Shown here: one piece after another, positions 1 to 12,513 of the stretch
Layout of the letters: each line of letters opens with the position of its first letter
How positions within the stretch are numbered: position 1 is the stretch's first letter
NCBI GenBank assembly: GCA_035998445.1
Contig: DASYHQ010000033.1
Span: 176,797-240,796 of the forward strand
Direction: 5' to 3'
Length of the DNA: 64,000 nucleotides
Origin: Tepidisphaeraceae bacterium
GTDB taxonomy: Bacteria > Planctomycetota > Phycisphaerae > Tepidisphaerales > Tepidisphaeraceae
The notes under the pieces: generated by a model
Seen by the model: the letters and a program-made list of their open reading frames with translations, nothing else
What the model was told of the DNA's origin: nothing
Databases searched by the model: none
Position numbers and translations under genes: made by a program

Positions 1-2
1 TC

Positions 3-2360
<2,358 letters not shown>

Positions 2361-2563
2361 TGCGACTCGTCCGCAAAACTGGTTGCCCCCGGCATCCCAA
2401 TTCACGCGATGTACGCCATATCAGATGACGGAAGCGTCCACTTCTAGGCGTCGTCCGCAAAATCGTTGAAAATTGTTGAGAATTGAAAACCGTCCGGTTA
2501 ACCTCCGCGGAACGGGCAGCCACATATTTCGAACAGGTCGCCTTCGCTTCTAGGAGTTGGGCA

Positions 2564-2788
2564 ATGGCAACGGGCAACGTTAAATGGTTTGATTCGAAGA
2601 AGGGCTTCGGTTTCATCGTTGGGCCTGAGGGCAGGGACGTCTTCGTCCACTTCAGCAGCATCGACGGAGACGGCTTCCGATCGCTGAAGGACGGCGAACC
2701 GGTCGAGTACGAGTTGATCACCGGCGCAAAGGGCCTGTCGGCCCTGAAGGTGAAGCGCGTCACGGTGCCTGAGCGCGCGGGCGTTTAA
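2564..2788 (+). CDS. Cold-shock domain protein (CspA family)
   Basis: A 74-residue protein covering one complete cold-shock domain. The RNA-binding motifs KGFGFIV and VFVHFSSI are both present, as in CspA-type RNA chaperones that bind single-stranded RNA or DNA in the cytoplasm. I chose the ATG at 2564 because AGGAG lies 7 bases upstream and the domain starts at once (MATGNVKWF); an upstream in-frame start would add an unrelated 27-residue tail. The leader between 2400 and 2560 is more AT-rich than its surroundings, which is common for regulated csp leaders, but no specific element could be identified. It is monocistronic, followed by a palindromic repeat. Confidence 0.95.
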   Translation: MATGNVKWFDSKKGFGFIVGPEGRDVFVHFSSIDGDGFRSLKDGEPVEYELITGAKGLSALKVKRVTVPERAGV

Positions 2789-2810
2789 GTCCTGTCCATT
2801 CCTCGTGTGC

Positions 2811-2880
2811 GACCGGCGGCTTGTCCGTCCGTGTCTTTGCATTCATGCGACAACGGCACGGGCGGGCAAGCCGCCGGTGG
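2811..2880. repeat. Palindromic intergenic repeat (family E, imperfect)
   Basis: Imperfect inverted repeat whose arms contain CCGGCGGCTTG...CCG and CGGGCAAGCCGCCGG. It resembles the repeats at 5482-5556, 15524-15598 and 49411-49478. It lies after the cold-shock gene. Confidence 0.6.
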
Positions 2881-2985
2881 CAACTGCGCTGGACATGCTG
2901 GCGTGATTTGAACTGCGTGGTGCACCCTGTTTCTGCTTGATCGCTCACCTTTCGCTTCGGCGCGACCTCCCGTAATCTCCCGCCC

Positions 2986-3777
2986 ATGACTCCGTTTGCC
3001 TGGGGCATGCTCGCCGGCTGGGTGAGCGGCCTGATCGTCCTAGCCGTCGTCGGTTACGTCGCGTACCGGCGCATCCTCACGCTGCGTGCCCGCGCACTCG
3101 AGGCTCAGCGGTTGGCCGAGTTGGGCACGCTCACCAGTGGCCTGGCGCACGAGATTAAGAACCCACTCTCGACGATCGGCCTGAACCTTCAGCTGTTGAA
3201 GGAAGACCTGCCGCAGGACGACCCGAACCACCCACGGCTGGTGGCGCGGTTAAACTCCGTCGTTCGCGAGGCCAATCGGCTGAAGGACATCCTCGACGAC
3301 TTCATGCGCTACGCCGGCCGGATCGAACTGGAACTGGTGCCGACCGACGTCGGCGAACTGCTGGAAGACCTGGTCGACTTTTTTACCCCGCAGGCGCAGC
3401 TGGCCAAGGTGCAGTTGCGCCTGAAAAAGCCACCCACCCCGTTGATGGCGCGCATCGATGAACGGCACCTGAAGCAGACGATCCTCAACCTGATGCTGAA
3501 CGCCACGCAGGCGATGACCGAGGGCGGGGAACTGATCCTCGGCGCCCGGCCCGAAGGCACCTTTGTCGTCATCGACGTGATCGACACCGGCCCCGGCATC
3601 GCGGCCGACCGGGTCGACCGCCTGTTCGACGCCTACTACTCCACCAAGCCCGGCGGCACCGGCCTTGGCCTGGCCATCGCCAAACGCATCATCGAAGCCC
3701 ACCACGGCACGATCACCCTGCAAAGCCAACTCGGCAAAGGCACGGACTTCACGATTCGGCTGCCGTTGGAGAAGTAG
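2986..3777 (+). CDS. Membrane-anchored NtrB-like sensor histidine kinase
   Basis: A 263-residue kinase with one N-terminal membrane segment (about residues 5-25), a HisKA domain with His55 in GLAHEIKNPLS, and an HATPase domain with N-box (KQTILNLMLNATQAM), DTGPGI and GGTGLGLAI. The AHEIKNPL form of the H-box is typical of NtrB/AtoS-like kinases that pair with sigma-54 regulators. No separate extracytoplasmic sensor domain is present; it is short compared with most such kinases. The next gene, at 4088, is a sigma-54 response regulator and is the likely partner, although 310 bases of repeats separate them. The input signal cannot be read from the sequence. Confidence 0.9.
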   Translation: MTPFAWGMLAGWVSGLIVLAVVGYVAYRRILTLRARALEAQRLAELGTLTSGLAHEIKNPLSTIGLNLQLLKEDLPQDDPNHPRLVARLNSVVREANRLKDILDDFMRYAGRIELELVPTDVGELLEDLVDFFTPQAQLAKVQLRLKKPPTPLMARIDERHLKQTILNLMLNATQAMTEGGELILGARPEGTFVVIDVIDTGPGIAADRVDRLFDAYYSTKPGGTGLGLAIAKRIIEAHHGTITLQSQLGKGTDFTIRLPLEK

Positions 3778-3850
3778 GGCGGAAGGCGACCTCGGCGCTT
3801 TCTGTCTCTTGCCGGACCCTGGGAAGAGACGGTGTTTATGAAGTCTCGTC

Positions 3851-3965
3851 CCCTCTCCCGGTACTCCGGGAGAGGGTTAGGGTGAGGGTGATTTCGCGCT
3901 GCTGGCGACTTCAGAAAGAACAGAATGCATCCTCACCTATCCTCTCCCGGAGTACCGGGAGAGCC
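3851..3965. repeat. Family A composite inverted repeat (REP/MITE-like)
   Basis: Each end is a short hairpin of the type CTCTCCCGG-TACT-CCGGGAGAG followed by TAGGGTGAGGGTGATTT. The two ends face each other across a short variable centre, so the whole element is an inverted repeat of about 115 bases. Other copies are at 7678-7794, 9725-9845 and 42566-42684, with half copies at 23997-24047 and 59150-59195. Confidence 0.85.
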
Positions 3966-3970
3966 GGGGG

Positions 3971-4000
3971 GAGATCCTTCGGAGCACCTCAGGATGACGA
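3971..4000. repeat. Family B repeat, half copy
   Basis: Contains GAGATCCTTCGGAGCACCTC followed by AGGATGACG. The complete inverted form occurs at 43852-43930. Confidence 0.75.
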
Positions 4001-4087
4001 GTGGCGCGACTCGCATCAGAGCCCGAACCGTCAGACTTCTCCTCTTCCCGTGTCATCCCCGCTTTCCCCCGCTACACTTACATCGCT

Positions 4088-5467
<1,380 letters not shown>

Positions 5468-5481
5468 TCGCCAGTCTCCCT

Positions 5482-5556
5482 GCCGTACCACGGGCGGCCC
5501 GCCCGTGTCTTCTATCCTCGCTTCATCAAGAGCACGGGCGGGCCCCCCGTGGTACG
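5482..5556. repeat. Palindromic intergenic repeat (family E)
   Basis: Inverted repeat with arms GTACCACGGGCGGCCCGCCCGTG and the near-complementary CACGGGCGGGCC...GTGGTAC. It ends 7 bases before the chosen ispF start, so an ispF transcript begun upstream would carry this hairpin near its initiation site. Confidence 0.8.
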
Positions 5557-5563
5557 GAACCCA

Positions 5564-6046
5564 ATGTCATCTGATCTCCGCATCGGCCACGGTTACGACC
5601 TTCACCGCCTTCAATCGGGTGGCCAACTCATCCTAGGTGGCGTCGTCGTCGCCGAAGGTATCTCGCCCGTAGCGCACAGCGATGGGGACGTCGTCCTGCA
5701 TGCGCTGGCCGATGCGCTGCTGGGGGCGCTGGGCAAGGGGGACATCGGCGAGCATTTTCCGAACGACAACTCCGCCTACCGCAACGCAGCCAGCATGTAC
5801 TTCATCAACAACATCAAGTCGCTGATGGCGCTCGACGGGTGGCGGCCCGTGAACATCGACATCACCATTCTGGCGGAACGGCCGAAGTTGAAGGCGTTCA
5901 AGCCGCGGATGGTGACGTTCATCAGGGAATTGCTGGATTGCCCCGTGAACGTGAAAGCCGGTACCAACGAAGGCGTCGACGCCATCGGCCGCGGCGAGGC
6001 GATCGCGGCCCACGCGGTGGTGCTGCTGGGTAAGGATGAAGGTTGA
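5564..6046 (+). CDS. ispF: 2-C-methyl-D-erythritol 2,4-cyclodiphosphate synthase
   Basis: A 160-residue protein of the IspF family, which cyclises CDP-methylerythritol 2-phosphate in the non-mevalonate isoprenoid pathway. The metal-binding GHGYDLHRL motif, LILGGV, the HSDGDVVLHALADALLGA block and the C-terminal GRGEAIAAHAVVLL block are all present and the length is normal. In the segment that reads TTTE in many homologues this protein has GTNE, keeping one Thr and the Glu. I chose the ATG at 5564; an in-frame GTG at 5549 lies inside the preceding palindrome. cysS follows 87 bases downstream on the same strand. Confidence 0.93.
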   Translation: MSSDLRIGHGYDLHRLQSGGQLILGGVVVAEGISPVAHSDGDVVLHALADALLGALGKGDIGEHFPNDNSAYRNAASMYFINNIKSLMALDGWRPVNIDITILAERPKLKAFKPRMVTFIRELLDCPVNVKAGTNEGVDAIGRGEAIAAHAVVLLGKDEG

Positions 6047-6133
6047 ATAGAAGCAGGGCGGCCGTCCGCGTTTTTCCATGCTTTACCCTTCAAACTTCAT
6101 CCTTTCCTCCACTTCCCCTACAATCCCGCCACG

Positions 6134-7666
6134 ATGAGCCTACGCGTCTACAACACTCTGACGAAGCAGAAGGACCTGTTCGAACCGGTACGGCCGGGGA
6201 AGGTCGGCATGTACCTGTGCGGGCCGACGGTCTACAAGCCGCCGCACATTGGGCACATGGTGGGGCCGGTGATCTTCGACGCGGTCAAGCGCTACTTGAA
6301 GTACAAGGGGTACGATGTCACTTGGGTCGTGAACATCACGGACGTCGACGACAAGCTCATCGAGGCCGCCGCCAAGCACAACACGACCATTGCTGATTTA
6401 GCGACGCGCTACACGAAGGAATACCTGGACTGCCTCGCCGGCTTTGGCATCGATTCGATCGACGCGTTTCCCAAGGCGTCGGAGCACATGAACGAGATCC
6501 TTCAGCTGTGCGAACGGCTGATCGCCAAGGGCGTGGCGTATCCCGCTGAAGGCAACGTCTACTTCGACGTGACGAAGGACGCCGACTACGGCAAGCTCTC
6601 CAACCGCCGCGTGGAGGAACAGGAGAGCGGCCTGCGCACGCTGGAAGGGGGCGGCAAGCGCAACCCCGCTGACTTCGCGCTCTGGAAGGCCGCCAAGGCC
6701 GGCGAGCCCCACTGGCCCAGCCCCTGGGGCAACGGCCGACCGGGCTGGCACATCGAGTGTTCGGCCATGTCTATGAAGTACCTCGGCGAGACGTTTGACA
6801 TCCACGGCGGGGGCATGGACCTCATGTTCCCGCACCACGAGAACGAACTGGCCCAATCCGAAAGCGCCACCGGCAAGACGTTCGCCAAATACTGGATGCA
6901 CAACGGCCTGACGCGCATCAAGACCAAGCTCGCCAGCGGTGAAGTCAAAGACGAGAAGATGAGCGGCAGCCTCGGCAACGTGGTGTCGGCGGTCGAACTG
7001 CTGCAGCAGTACGGCGCCGAGCTCGTGCGCTACATGCTGCTCAGCACCCAGTACCGCCGGCCGATCGAGTTCACCGACGAGGTGATGACCGCCAGCCGCA
7101 AGGGGCTCAACGTCTTCGTTCGCCTGTTCGAGCGCATCGAACGCCTCGCCGGCGCCGGCCCGCACCCGGACATGGACGAGGCGGCGCCGATCCTGCTGGA
7201 AGGGGAGAACGGCGACTTCATCCGCGACGTGCTGGGCTACAAGATGAAGTTCATGGAGTCGATGGACGACGACTTCAACACCGCCGGCGCGATCGCGGCG
7301 CTGCACGAGCTGGCCGGGGCGATCAACAGCTTTATCGAGCGCACCGAGGCCGAGAAGACGCGCGCCACCGACCTCATTCAATCCGTCGCCGCCGCCGGGC
7401 AGTCGGTGCGCCGGATGGGCGGGCTGCTGGGGCTGCTCAGTGGTTCCACCGCTGGCGGCGTAGCGGGTGGCGCTCACGGTGGACCGGCGGCGAAGGATGT
7501 TCACGCGGCCACGGTCGAAGGGCTGATGCAACTGCTGATCCGCCTGCGCACCGAGGCCCGCGCGTCGAAGAACTTCGCGCTGGCCGACGACGTGCGCAAG
7601 GGACTGACAGAACTTGGCATCACGCTGGAAGACCGTGCCGACGGCACCGTGTGGCGGAAGGAATAA
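6134..7666 (+). CDS. cysS: Cysteinyl-tRNA synthetase
   Basis: A 510-residue class I aminoacyl-tRNA synthetase that charges tRNA-Cys. The HIGH motif (PPHIGHM) follows the zinc-ligand Cys in YLCGPTVY, the WHIECSAM and HGGGMDLMFPHHENE blocks match the CysRS zinc site, and KMSGSLGN is the KMSKS-type loop. The length is somewhat above the usual 460-480; the extra residues form a Gly/Ala-rich insert near 440-460 just before the C-terminal anticodon-binding region. The start ATG at 6134 begins the conserved MSLRVYNTLT. It follows ispF and is followed by a family A repeat. Confidence 0.96.
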   Translation: MSLRVYNTLTKQKDLFEPVRPGKVGMYLCGPTVYKPPHIGHMVGPVIFDAVKRYLKYKGYDVTWVVNITDVDDKLIEAAAKHNTTIADLATRYTKEYLDCLAGFGIDSIDAFPKASEHMNEILQLCERLIAKGVAYPAEGNVYFDVTKDADYGKLSNRRVEEQESGLRTLEGGGKRNPADFALWKAAKAGEPHWPSPWGNGRPGWHIECSAMSMKYLGETFDIHGGGMDLMFPHHENELAQSESATGKTFAKYWMHNGLTRIKTKLASGEVKDEKMSGSLGNVVSAVELLQQYGAELVRYMLLSTQYRRPIEFTDEVMTASRKGLNVFVRLFERIERLAGAGPHPDMDEAAPILLEGENGDFIRDVLGYKMKFMESMDDDFNTAGAIAALHELAGAINSFIERTEAEKTRATDLIQSVAAAGQSVRRMGGLLGLLSGSTAGGVAGGAHGGPAAKDVHAATVEGLMQLLIRLRTEARASKNFALADDVRKGLTELGITLEDRADGTVWRKE

Positions 7667-7677
7667 GCCTCTCCGGT

Positions 7678-7794
7678 CCCTCTCCCATGTACCCATGGGA
7701 GAGGTTAGGTGAGGGTGATTTGTTCTGCCTTGATCGTCAGCAGTTCGAAATCACCCTCACCCAGCCTCTCCCGGCGTACCGGGAGAGGGGCCGG
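7678..7794. repeat. Family A composite inverted repeat
   Basis: Left hairpin CTCTCCCATGTACCCATGGGAGAG followed by GGTGAGGGTGATTT, right end AAATCACCCTCACC followed by CTCTCCCGGCGTACCGGGAGAG. The left hairpin has changed sequence but both strands changed together, so base-pairing is kept. Confidence 0.85.
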
Positions 7795-7831
7795 AGGTGC
7801 GTCTCTCCACGTGGCACTGCACTCCCGAAAC

Positions 7832-8875
7832 ATGACCCCGCCCAACACCGTCACCTTGCTCACCCCGCCCGGTGTTGGGGCGCTGGCGGTAATCCGCATC
7901 GCGGGGCCGGCGGTGCGGACGTTTCTCAGCGAGCATTTCACGAAGCCGCCGCGGGGGGGCAGTTGCGTGTACGGACAACTGCGGGATGGGGCGACTGGGA
8001 TCGACGATCCCATTGTCGTTCTTGGTCCTGATCAAACCTTCGCTGACATCAGCCTCCATGGCGGGCCGTGGGTGGTTCAGCGAACGATCGACCTGGCAGT
8101 GCGGCATGGGTTCGTCGAGCACACGGACACCGCGACGATCGACGCCGCCAACGAGTTGGAACGTGAAGTGATGTCTGCCGTGCCCACGGCTCGAACGGAA
8201 CTGGCGCTTCAAGCTTTGCTCGCCCAACCCGCCAACTGGGTGAAGCTGCGGCACGAGCCAAACCCCGCGGCCCTTCAGCGGGCGCTTGACGACGTTGCCC
8301 TAAGTCACCTGTTGCGCGTCCCGCGCGTCGCGATCGTCGGCCCGGCCAACGCGGGGAAGTCGACGCTCGCCAATCAGTTGTTCGGCGTCGAGCGCTCCAT
8401 CACCGCCGATTTGGCCGGCACCACGCGCGACTGGGTCGGTGAGATCGCCGACATCAACGGCCTGGCCGTCATGCTGATCGACACGCCCGGCCTGCGACGT
8501 ACCGCCGACCGCATCGAACAGCGGGCGATCGAACTGGCCACGCCGCAGATGGAGACCGCCGACCTCGTCATCGTCGTGCTCGACGCATCGCGGCCGCTGG
8601 AACCGGAACAGTCGGACATCCTGAATCGCTACCCAGCGGCGATTGTCGTGCTGAACAAATCCGATTTGCAACATGACTGGTACGACCGCGTCCCTATCAC
8701 CGTCGCCACGCGAGCCACCACCGGCGACGGCATTGCCGAGTTGCGGCTGACGATCGTCCGCCGATTTGCTTGCGATGCGATCGATCTCACGCTTCCACGT
8801 TGCTGGACCGCGCGACAGCGAGCGGTTGTGACGCGATCGCTTGGCGACCCATTGCACCTAGGGCAACTGTGGTAG
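7832..8875 (+). CDS. Shortened MnmE/TrmE-like tRNA-modification GTPase
   Basis: A 347-residue relative of MnmE, which with MnmG modifies the wobble uridine of some tRNAs. The N-terminal folate-binding start is recognisable (VTLLTPPGVGALAVIRIAGP), and the G domain has GPANAGKST (about 170-178), GTTRDW, DTPGLR and NKSD. MnmE is usually about 450 residues and ends with a helical domain and a CIGK-type catalytic Cys motif. Here the protein ends soon after the G domain with ...DPLHLGQLW; that Cys motif is absent and the helical domain is mostly missing. I chose the ATG at 7832 because upstream codons lie in the family A repeat. It may be a degenerate MnmE or a GTPase with a changed role. Confidence 0.8.
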   Translation: MTPPNTVTLLTPPGVGALAVIRIAGPAVRTFLSEHFTKPPRGGSCVYGQLRDGATGIDDPIVVLGPDQTFADISLHGGPWVVQRTIDLAVRHGFVEHTDTATIDAANELEREVMSAVPTARTELALQALLAQPANWVKLRHEPNPAALQRALDDVALSHLLRVPRVAIVGPANAGKSTLANQLFGVERSITADLAGTTRDWVGEIADINGLAVMLIDTPGLRRTADRIEQRAIELATPQMETADLVIVVLDASRPLEPEQSDILNRYPAAIVVLNKSDLQHDWYDRVPITVATRATTGDGIAELRLTIVRRFACDAIDLTLPRCWTARQRAVVTRSLGDPLHLGQLW

Positions 8876-8895
8876 GGCGGGCTATACTCCCGGCC

Positions 8896-9702
8896 ATGGT
8901 AAGCACATCGTATATCGCCACGCCGGGCAAAAAGATCGACCTCGCAAACTCGCCAACGAAGAACAGGACCGACTTCCCCAACAAGGACGCCGCCGCCGCC
9001 GATACGGAGGCGCATCTGAAGAAGCTGCGCGACCTGCAGGAACACCTGTACGCCGAGTCAAAGCAGGCGCTGCTGGTCATCTTCCAAGCCATGGATGCCG
9101 GCGGTAAGGACGGCGCCATTCGCACCGTCTTCACCGGCGTCAACCCACAAGGCTGCGGCGTGACGTCGTTCAAGGTCCCCAGCACGCTCGAGCGGTCCCA
9201 CGACTTCCTCTGGCGCCACCACCTCGCCTGCCCGGCCGCCGGGATGATCGGCATCCATAACCGCTCGCACTACGAAACCGTGCTGGTCGAGCGCGTGCAC
9301 TCCATCGTGCCGGAGAAGGTCTGGTCGGCGCGGTACGACCAGATCAACGCCTTCGAGCAGATGCTGACGGCGTCAGGCACCACCATTTTGAAATTCTTCC
9401 TGCACATCTCCAAGGACGAGCAGAAGGAACACCTGCAGAGCCGGCTGGACAAACCGGACAAACACTGGAAGTTCAACATCGGCGACCTGGCCGAACGGAA
9501 GCTGTGGGACGAATATCAACTGGCCTACCAGGACGCGATCGAACGCTGTTCGACGAGCCACGCGCCGTGGTACATCGTGCCGTCCGACCAGAAGTGGTAC
9601 CGCAACAACGTGGTGTCGCGCGTGATCGCCGAGACGCTGGAAAAGATGGCCCCGAAGTTCCCGGTAGTGGAGGAGGATTTGTCGAAGGTGGTAATTGAGT
9701 AA
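8896..9702 (+). CDS. PPK2-family polyphosphate kinase
   Basis: A 268-residue cytoplasmic kinase of the PPK2 superfamily, which moves phosphate between polyphosphate and nucleotides. It has the Walker A-like QAMDAGGKDG (about 64-73), the polyphosphate:AMP/ADP-type block GIHNRSHYE...VERVH, and the C-terminal WYIVPSDQKWYRN segment. The single-domain length fits class I or short class III enzymes. I chose the ATG at 8896 because the upstream TTG start would extend back over the end of the preceding GTPase gene. It is monocistronic, followed by a family A repeat. Substrate preference (AMP, ADP or GDP) cannot be decided from sequence alone. Confidence 0.9.
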   Translation: MVSTSYIATPGKKIDLANSPTKNRTDFPNKDAAAADTEAHLKKLRDLQEHLYAESKQALLVIFQAMDAGGKDGAIRTVFTGVNPQGCGVTSFKVPSTLERSHDFLWRHHLACPAAGMIGIHNRSHYETVLVERVHSIVPEKVWSARYDQINAFEQMLTASGTTILKFFLHISKDEQKEHLQSRLDKPDKHWKFNIGDLAERKLWDEYQLAYQDAIERCSTSHAPWYIVPSDQKWYRNNVVSRVIAETLEKMAPKFPVVEEDLSKVVIE

Positions 9703-10228
9703 CGGAACTTCTGAACACGCGCTCCGGTCCCTCTCCCGGTACTCCGGGAGAGGCTAGGTGAGGGTGATTTGTTCCTGCCGAGCCGTCTGCAGTTGGAAAT
9801 CACCCTCACCTGGCCTCTCCAAAGAGTGCATGGGAGAGGGACCGGACTCATGCACGGGCATCTCTTCTCCTGTTGGACGTTGGTAATTACCGAATCTCTT
9901 CATCGATTGTCATTCTCAGTCGTAGTCCTTCAACCGCTCTGGACGCACCGGGAAAGGGGCGGTGCGAAGGTTTGCCTTCGTCCCGCAATTCCATCCGCAC
10001 ATGAAACGTCTCATAACCCCGCTTGTCGCTTCATCTTCCCGTTCTTGACACCCCCGTATCCCGGTTTTACCCTTATTCGATAGAGGGCTGCGCATGATGT
10101 GCGGCCCGTGCGGAGAGACGGTTCGCCACCGATAGCGCCCCCGGCGGATCGACAACTCGACATCCAGACAAGTGGACGCTCGCGCGATGCCTCGCGTGAA
10201 CCGTCCCGGCACCTTTGGAGGCAGCCCC
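9703..10228. other. Intergenic region with one family A repeat
   Basis: Holds a family A repeat at 9725-9845. From 9900 to 10228 nothing coding is convincing; short open frames on both strands lack ribosome-binding sites and similarity. GGAGG at 10217-10221 belongs to the next gene. Confidence 0.65.
9725..9845. repeat. Family A composite inverted repeat (right hairpin decayed)
   Basis: Left hairpin CTCTCCCGGTACTCCGGGAGAG and GGTGAGGGTGATTT are intact. The right end has AAATCACCCTCACC but its terminal hairpin loop has become CTCTCCAAAGAGTGCATGGGAGAG. Confidence 0.82.
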
Positions 10229-12442
10229 ATGATGCGTTCGCATCGGTCCGTCGCGCGTCTCGCCCTCGTTGCTTCACTATCCCTTCCGTTGATCGGCCTG
10301 CCACCCGTTATGGCGCAGGACACCGGCGCGCCCGCGGCCGCGGTCGAGGTGCCGGCGGAACTGCAGACGGCCGTCGAGAACTACTGGCACTACGGCAAGA
10401 TCGCCCGCTACGACCTGCAGAGCGCCGAAGCGCAGAAGATCACCGGCGCTGGCGCCGAGCCCGCTGTCGTGCTGGCCGCCTTCGAGAAGACCGCCGCCGG
10501 TCGAAACGATGATTTGAACAACTGGGTGCTGCGCTGGCAGGGCATCGCCGAGTCGGCCGACAGTGCCAAGCAGATCTACCAGCTGCTGCAACAGGGCCGC
10601 GCCACGCGTCGCGCCGACCAGAACTACGTCGAAACGCAGATCCAGCGCCTCGGCACCAACGAGCGCGCCTACATCCTGGCCGTCGGCCAACTGCGCGAGA
10701 GCGGTGAGCTGGCCGTGCCACTGATGATCTCGTACCTGCAGAACCCCCAGCGGGCCGAGCTGCACGCGCCGATCCGCCGGGCGCTGCGCGACATGGGTCG
10801 CGTCGCGTTGAACCCGCTGGTGGCGGCGACGGAGATGAAGCGTGACACGAACACGCTGCTGACGGTCATCAGCGTGCTGGCCGACATCGGCTACGACGCG
10901 CCGGTGCCGTACCTGGCCCGGCTGACCGAGTCGCGGGAGGTTACGCCGTCCGTATCGCAGGCCGCCCGTCAGGCCTTGGGCCGGCTGGGCGCGTCGCAGG
11001 GCGTGAAGGCGACCGACGCGTACTTCGATCTGGCCGAGCGCTTGTACTACGGCCGCAGCGCACTGTCGGTCGACCAGCAGGTGCCGACCGCGTACGTGTG
11101 GTTCTGGGATGAAGAGAAGGGCCTGACCAAGCGTGACGTGCCGCCGGCGATCTTCGGGCCGGTGATGGCGATGCGGGCGGCCGAGTATGCGATGAAGCTG
11201 GGCCAAAGCCGTGGCGACGCGCTGAGCCTCTGGCTCGCCGCCGACTACAAGCGCGAGGCCGCGCTGCCGGAAGGGGCCAGCGACCCCACGCGGCCGGAGA
11301 ACTTCCCGTCGGCCCATTACTTCGGTGTGAGCTCGGGCGCATCGCACCTGTACACCACGCTGGAACGCGCGTTGCGCGATAACGACTCGGCCGTCGCCGT
11401 CAGCACGATCAAGTCGCTCGGCGAGATCGTCGGTGCCGCCAGCCTGCCGCAGGATTCGGCGGCGCCATTGGTGAGCGCGATGCGCTTCCCCGACCGCCGG
11501 GTGCGCTACGAGGCCGCGTTCGCGTTGGCCGAGGCCAACCCGCCGCAGTCGTTCACGGGTTCGGAGCGCGTCGTGCCCCTGCTGGCCGAGGCGATCTCGC
11601 AGACCGGTGGCAGCAACGTCGTCGTCCTGGCGCCGCGCGGCGGCGAGGGTGACGAGGAACTGAACAGGCTGATCGAATCGATCAAGGGCACCGGCGTGGG
11701 CGCCGTGGGTGGGGCGACGGCTCAGGAAGCCGTGAACGCCGCGGCCCAGTTGCCGGCGGTCGACGCGATCGTGGTGTCGGAGAAGGCGCCGGCCGGTGAG
11801 ATCGAGGCGTTGAACGCGCTGGTGCGGGGCAACGCCCGGCTGGAGCGCACGCCGCGCATCGTGATCGTCGGTTCGGGCGCGTCCCGCTTCGTCGAGGCCG
11901 CCGCCACCGATCCACTGCTGTCGACCGTGAACTCGCCCAGCGGCGGGACGATCAAGGCCCAGCTGGAGAGCGCCCGCACGAAGGCCGGCTCGCTTCCGCT
12001 GGATGACGCGATGGCCGCCGAGTACGCGTTGAAGGCCGCGAGCCTGCTGCAGAGCCTGGCGGGTCGCGCGAGCGCGTACGACCTGCTGGTGGCCGAGGGC
12101 GCACTGACGGCCGCGTTGAACGACGCCCGGCCCGAGATCGTGAAGGCCGCCGGCGCGGTGCTGGCAACGCTGGACTCGGCCCGCGTGCAACCGGCGCTGC
12201 TGGAGGCGGCGAGCAAGGAACAGGCTGCCGACGATGTGAAGATCAGCCTGTACCAGAGCCTGGCCAAGCACGCCAAGCAGTTCGGCGACCGCCTGAGCGG
12301 CGACCAGCACGCCACGCTGGAGCAAGCCGTCGAGAATGGCCAGAACCTCGACGTCCGCGCCGCCGCCGCCGAGGCCCGCGGGGCGCTCGACCTGCCCGCG
12401 GATCAGGCGAAGACCCTGATTCTGAAGGGGTCGCAGACGTAG
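10229..12442 (+). CDS. Secreted HEAT-repeat protein with a receiver-like C-terminal fold
   Basis: A 737-residue protein beginning with a clear signal peptide (about residues 1-29, cleavage near VMAQD). Helical repeats of HEAT type follow through about residue 440, then a segment alternating hydrophobic strands and helices (SNVVVLAPRG, AIVVSEKAP, PRIVIVGSG) that resembles a receiver fold lacking the phospho-accepting Asp, then further helical repeats to the end. The ATG at 10229 has GGAGG 7 bases upstream. It is probably exported and acts as a protein-binding scaffold; no enzyme motif is visible. The transcript ends in a strong hairpin terminator at 12478-12510. I do not recognise a named family. 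Confidence 0.82.
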   Translation: MMRSHRSVARLALVASLSLPLIGLPPVMAQDTGAPAAAVEVPAELQTAVENYWHYGKIARYDLQSAEAQKITGAGAEPAVVLAAFEKTAAGRNDDLNNWVLRWQGIAESADSAKQIYQLLQQGRATRRADQNYVETQIQRLGTNERAYILAVGQLRESGELAVPLMISYLQNPQRAELHAPIRRALRDMGRVALNPLVAATEMKRDTNTLLTVISVLADIGYDAPVPYLARLTESREVTPSVSQAARQALGRLGASQGVKATDAYFDLAERLYYGRSALSVDQQVPTAYVWFWDEEKGLTKRDVPPAIFGPVMAMRAAEYAMKLGQSRGDALSLWLAADYKREAALPEGASDPTRPENFPSAHYFGVSSGASHLYTTLERALRDNDSAVAVSTIKSLGEIVGAASLPQDSAAPLVSAMRFPDRRVRYEAAFALAEANPPQSFTGSERVVPLLAEAISQTGGSNVVVLAPRGGEGDEELNRLIESIKGTGVGAVGGATAQEAVNAAAQLPAVDAIVVSEKAPAGEIEALNALVRGNARLERTPRIVIVGSGASRFVEAAATDPLLSTVNSPSGGTIKAQLESARTKAGSLPLDDAMAAEYALKAASLLQSLAGRASAYDLLVAEGALTAALNDARPEIVKAAGAVLATLDSARVQPALLEAASKEQAADDVKISLYQSLAKHAKQFGDRLSGDQHATLEQAVENGQNLDVRAAAAEARGALDLPADQAKTLILKGSQT

Positions 12443-12477
12443 TCGCTGGCCGGCGACGTTCAATCGATCGAAATACG

Positions 12478-12513
12478 AAAAGAGCCGTGGGTTTTACCCA
12501 CGGCTCTTTTCGT
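12478..12513 (+). terminator. Rho-independent terminator after the HEAT-repeat gene
   Basis: Perfect 15-base arms (12478-12492 and 12496-12510) around a 3-base T loop, ending in TTTT. The core AGAGCCGTGGGTT / AACCCACGGCTCT recurs in the terminator at 53490-53515. Confidence 0.93.

Larger units (their letters stand above)
3778..4087. other. Intergenic region filled with repeats
   Basis: No credible gene. It holds a full family A inverted repeat (3851-3965) and a half copy of family B (3971-4000). No clear ribosome-binding site precedes the downstream ATG at 4088. Open frames here come only from the repeats. Confidence 0.7.
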
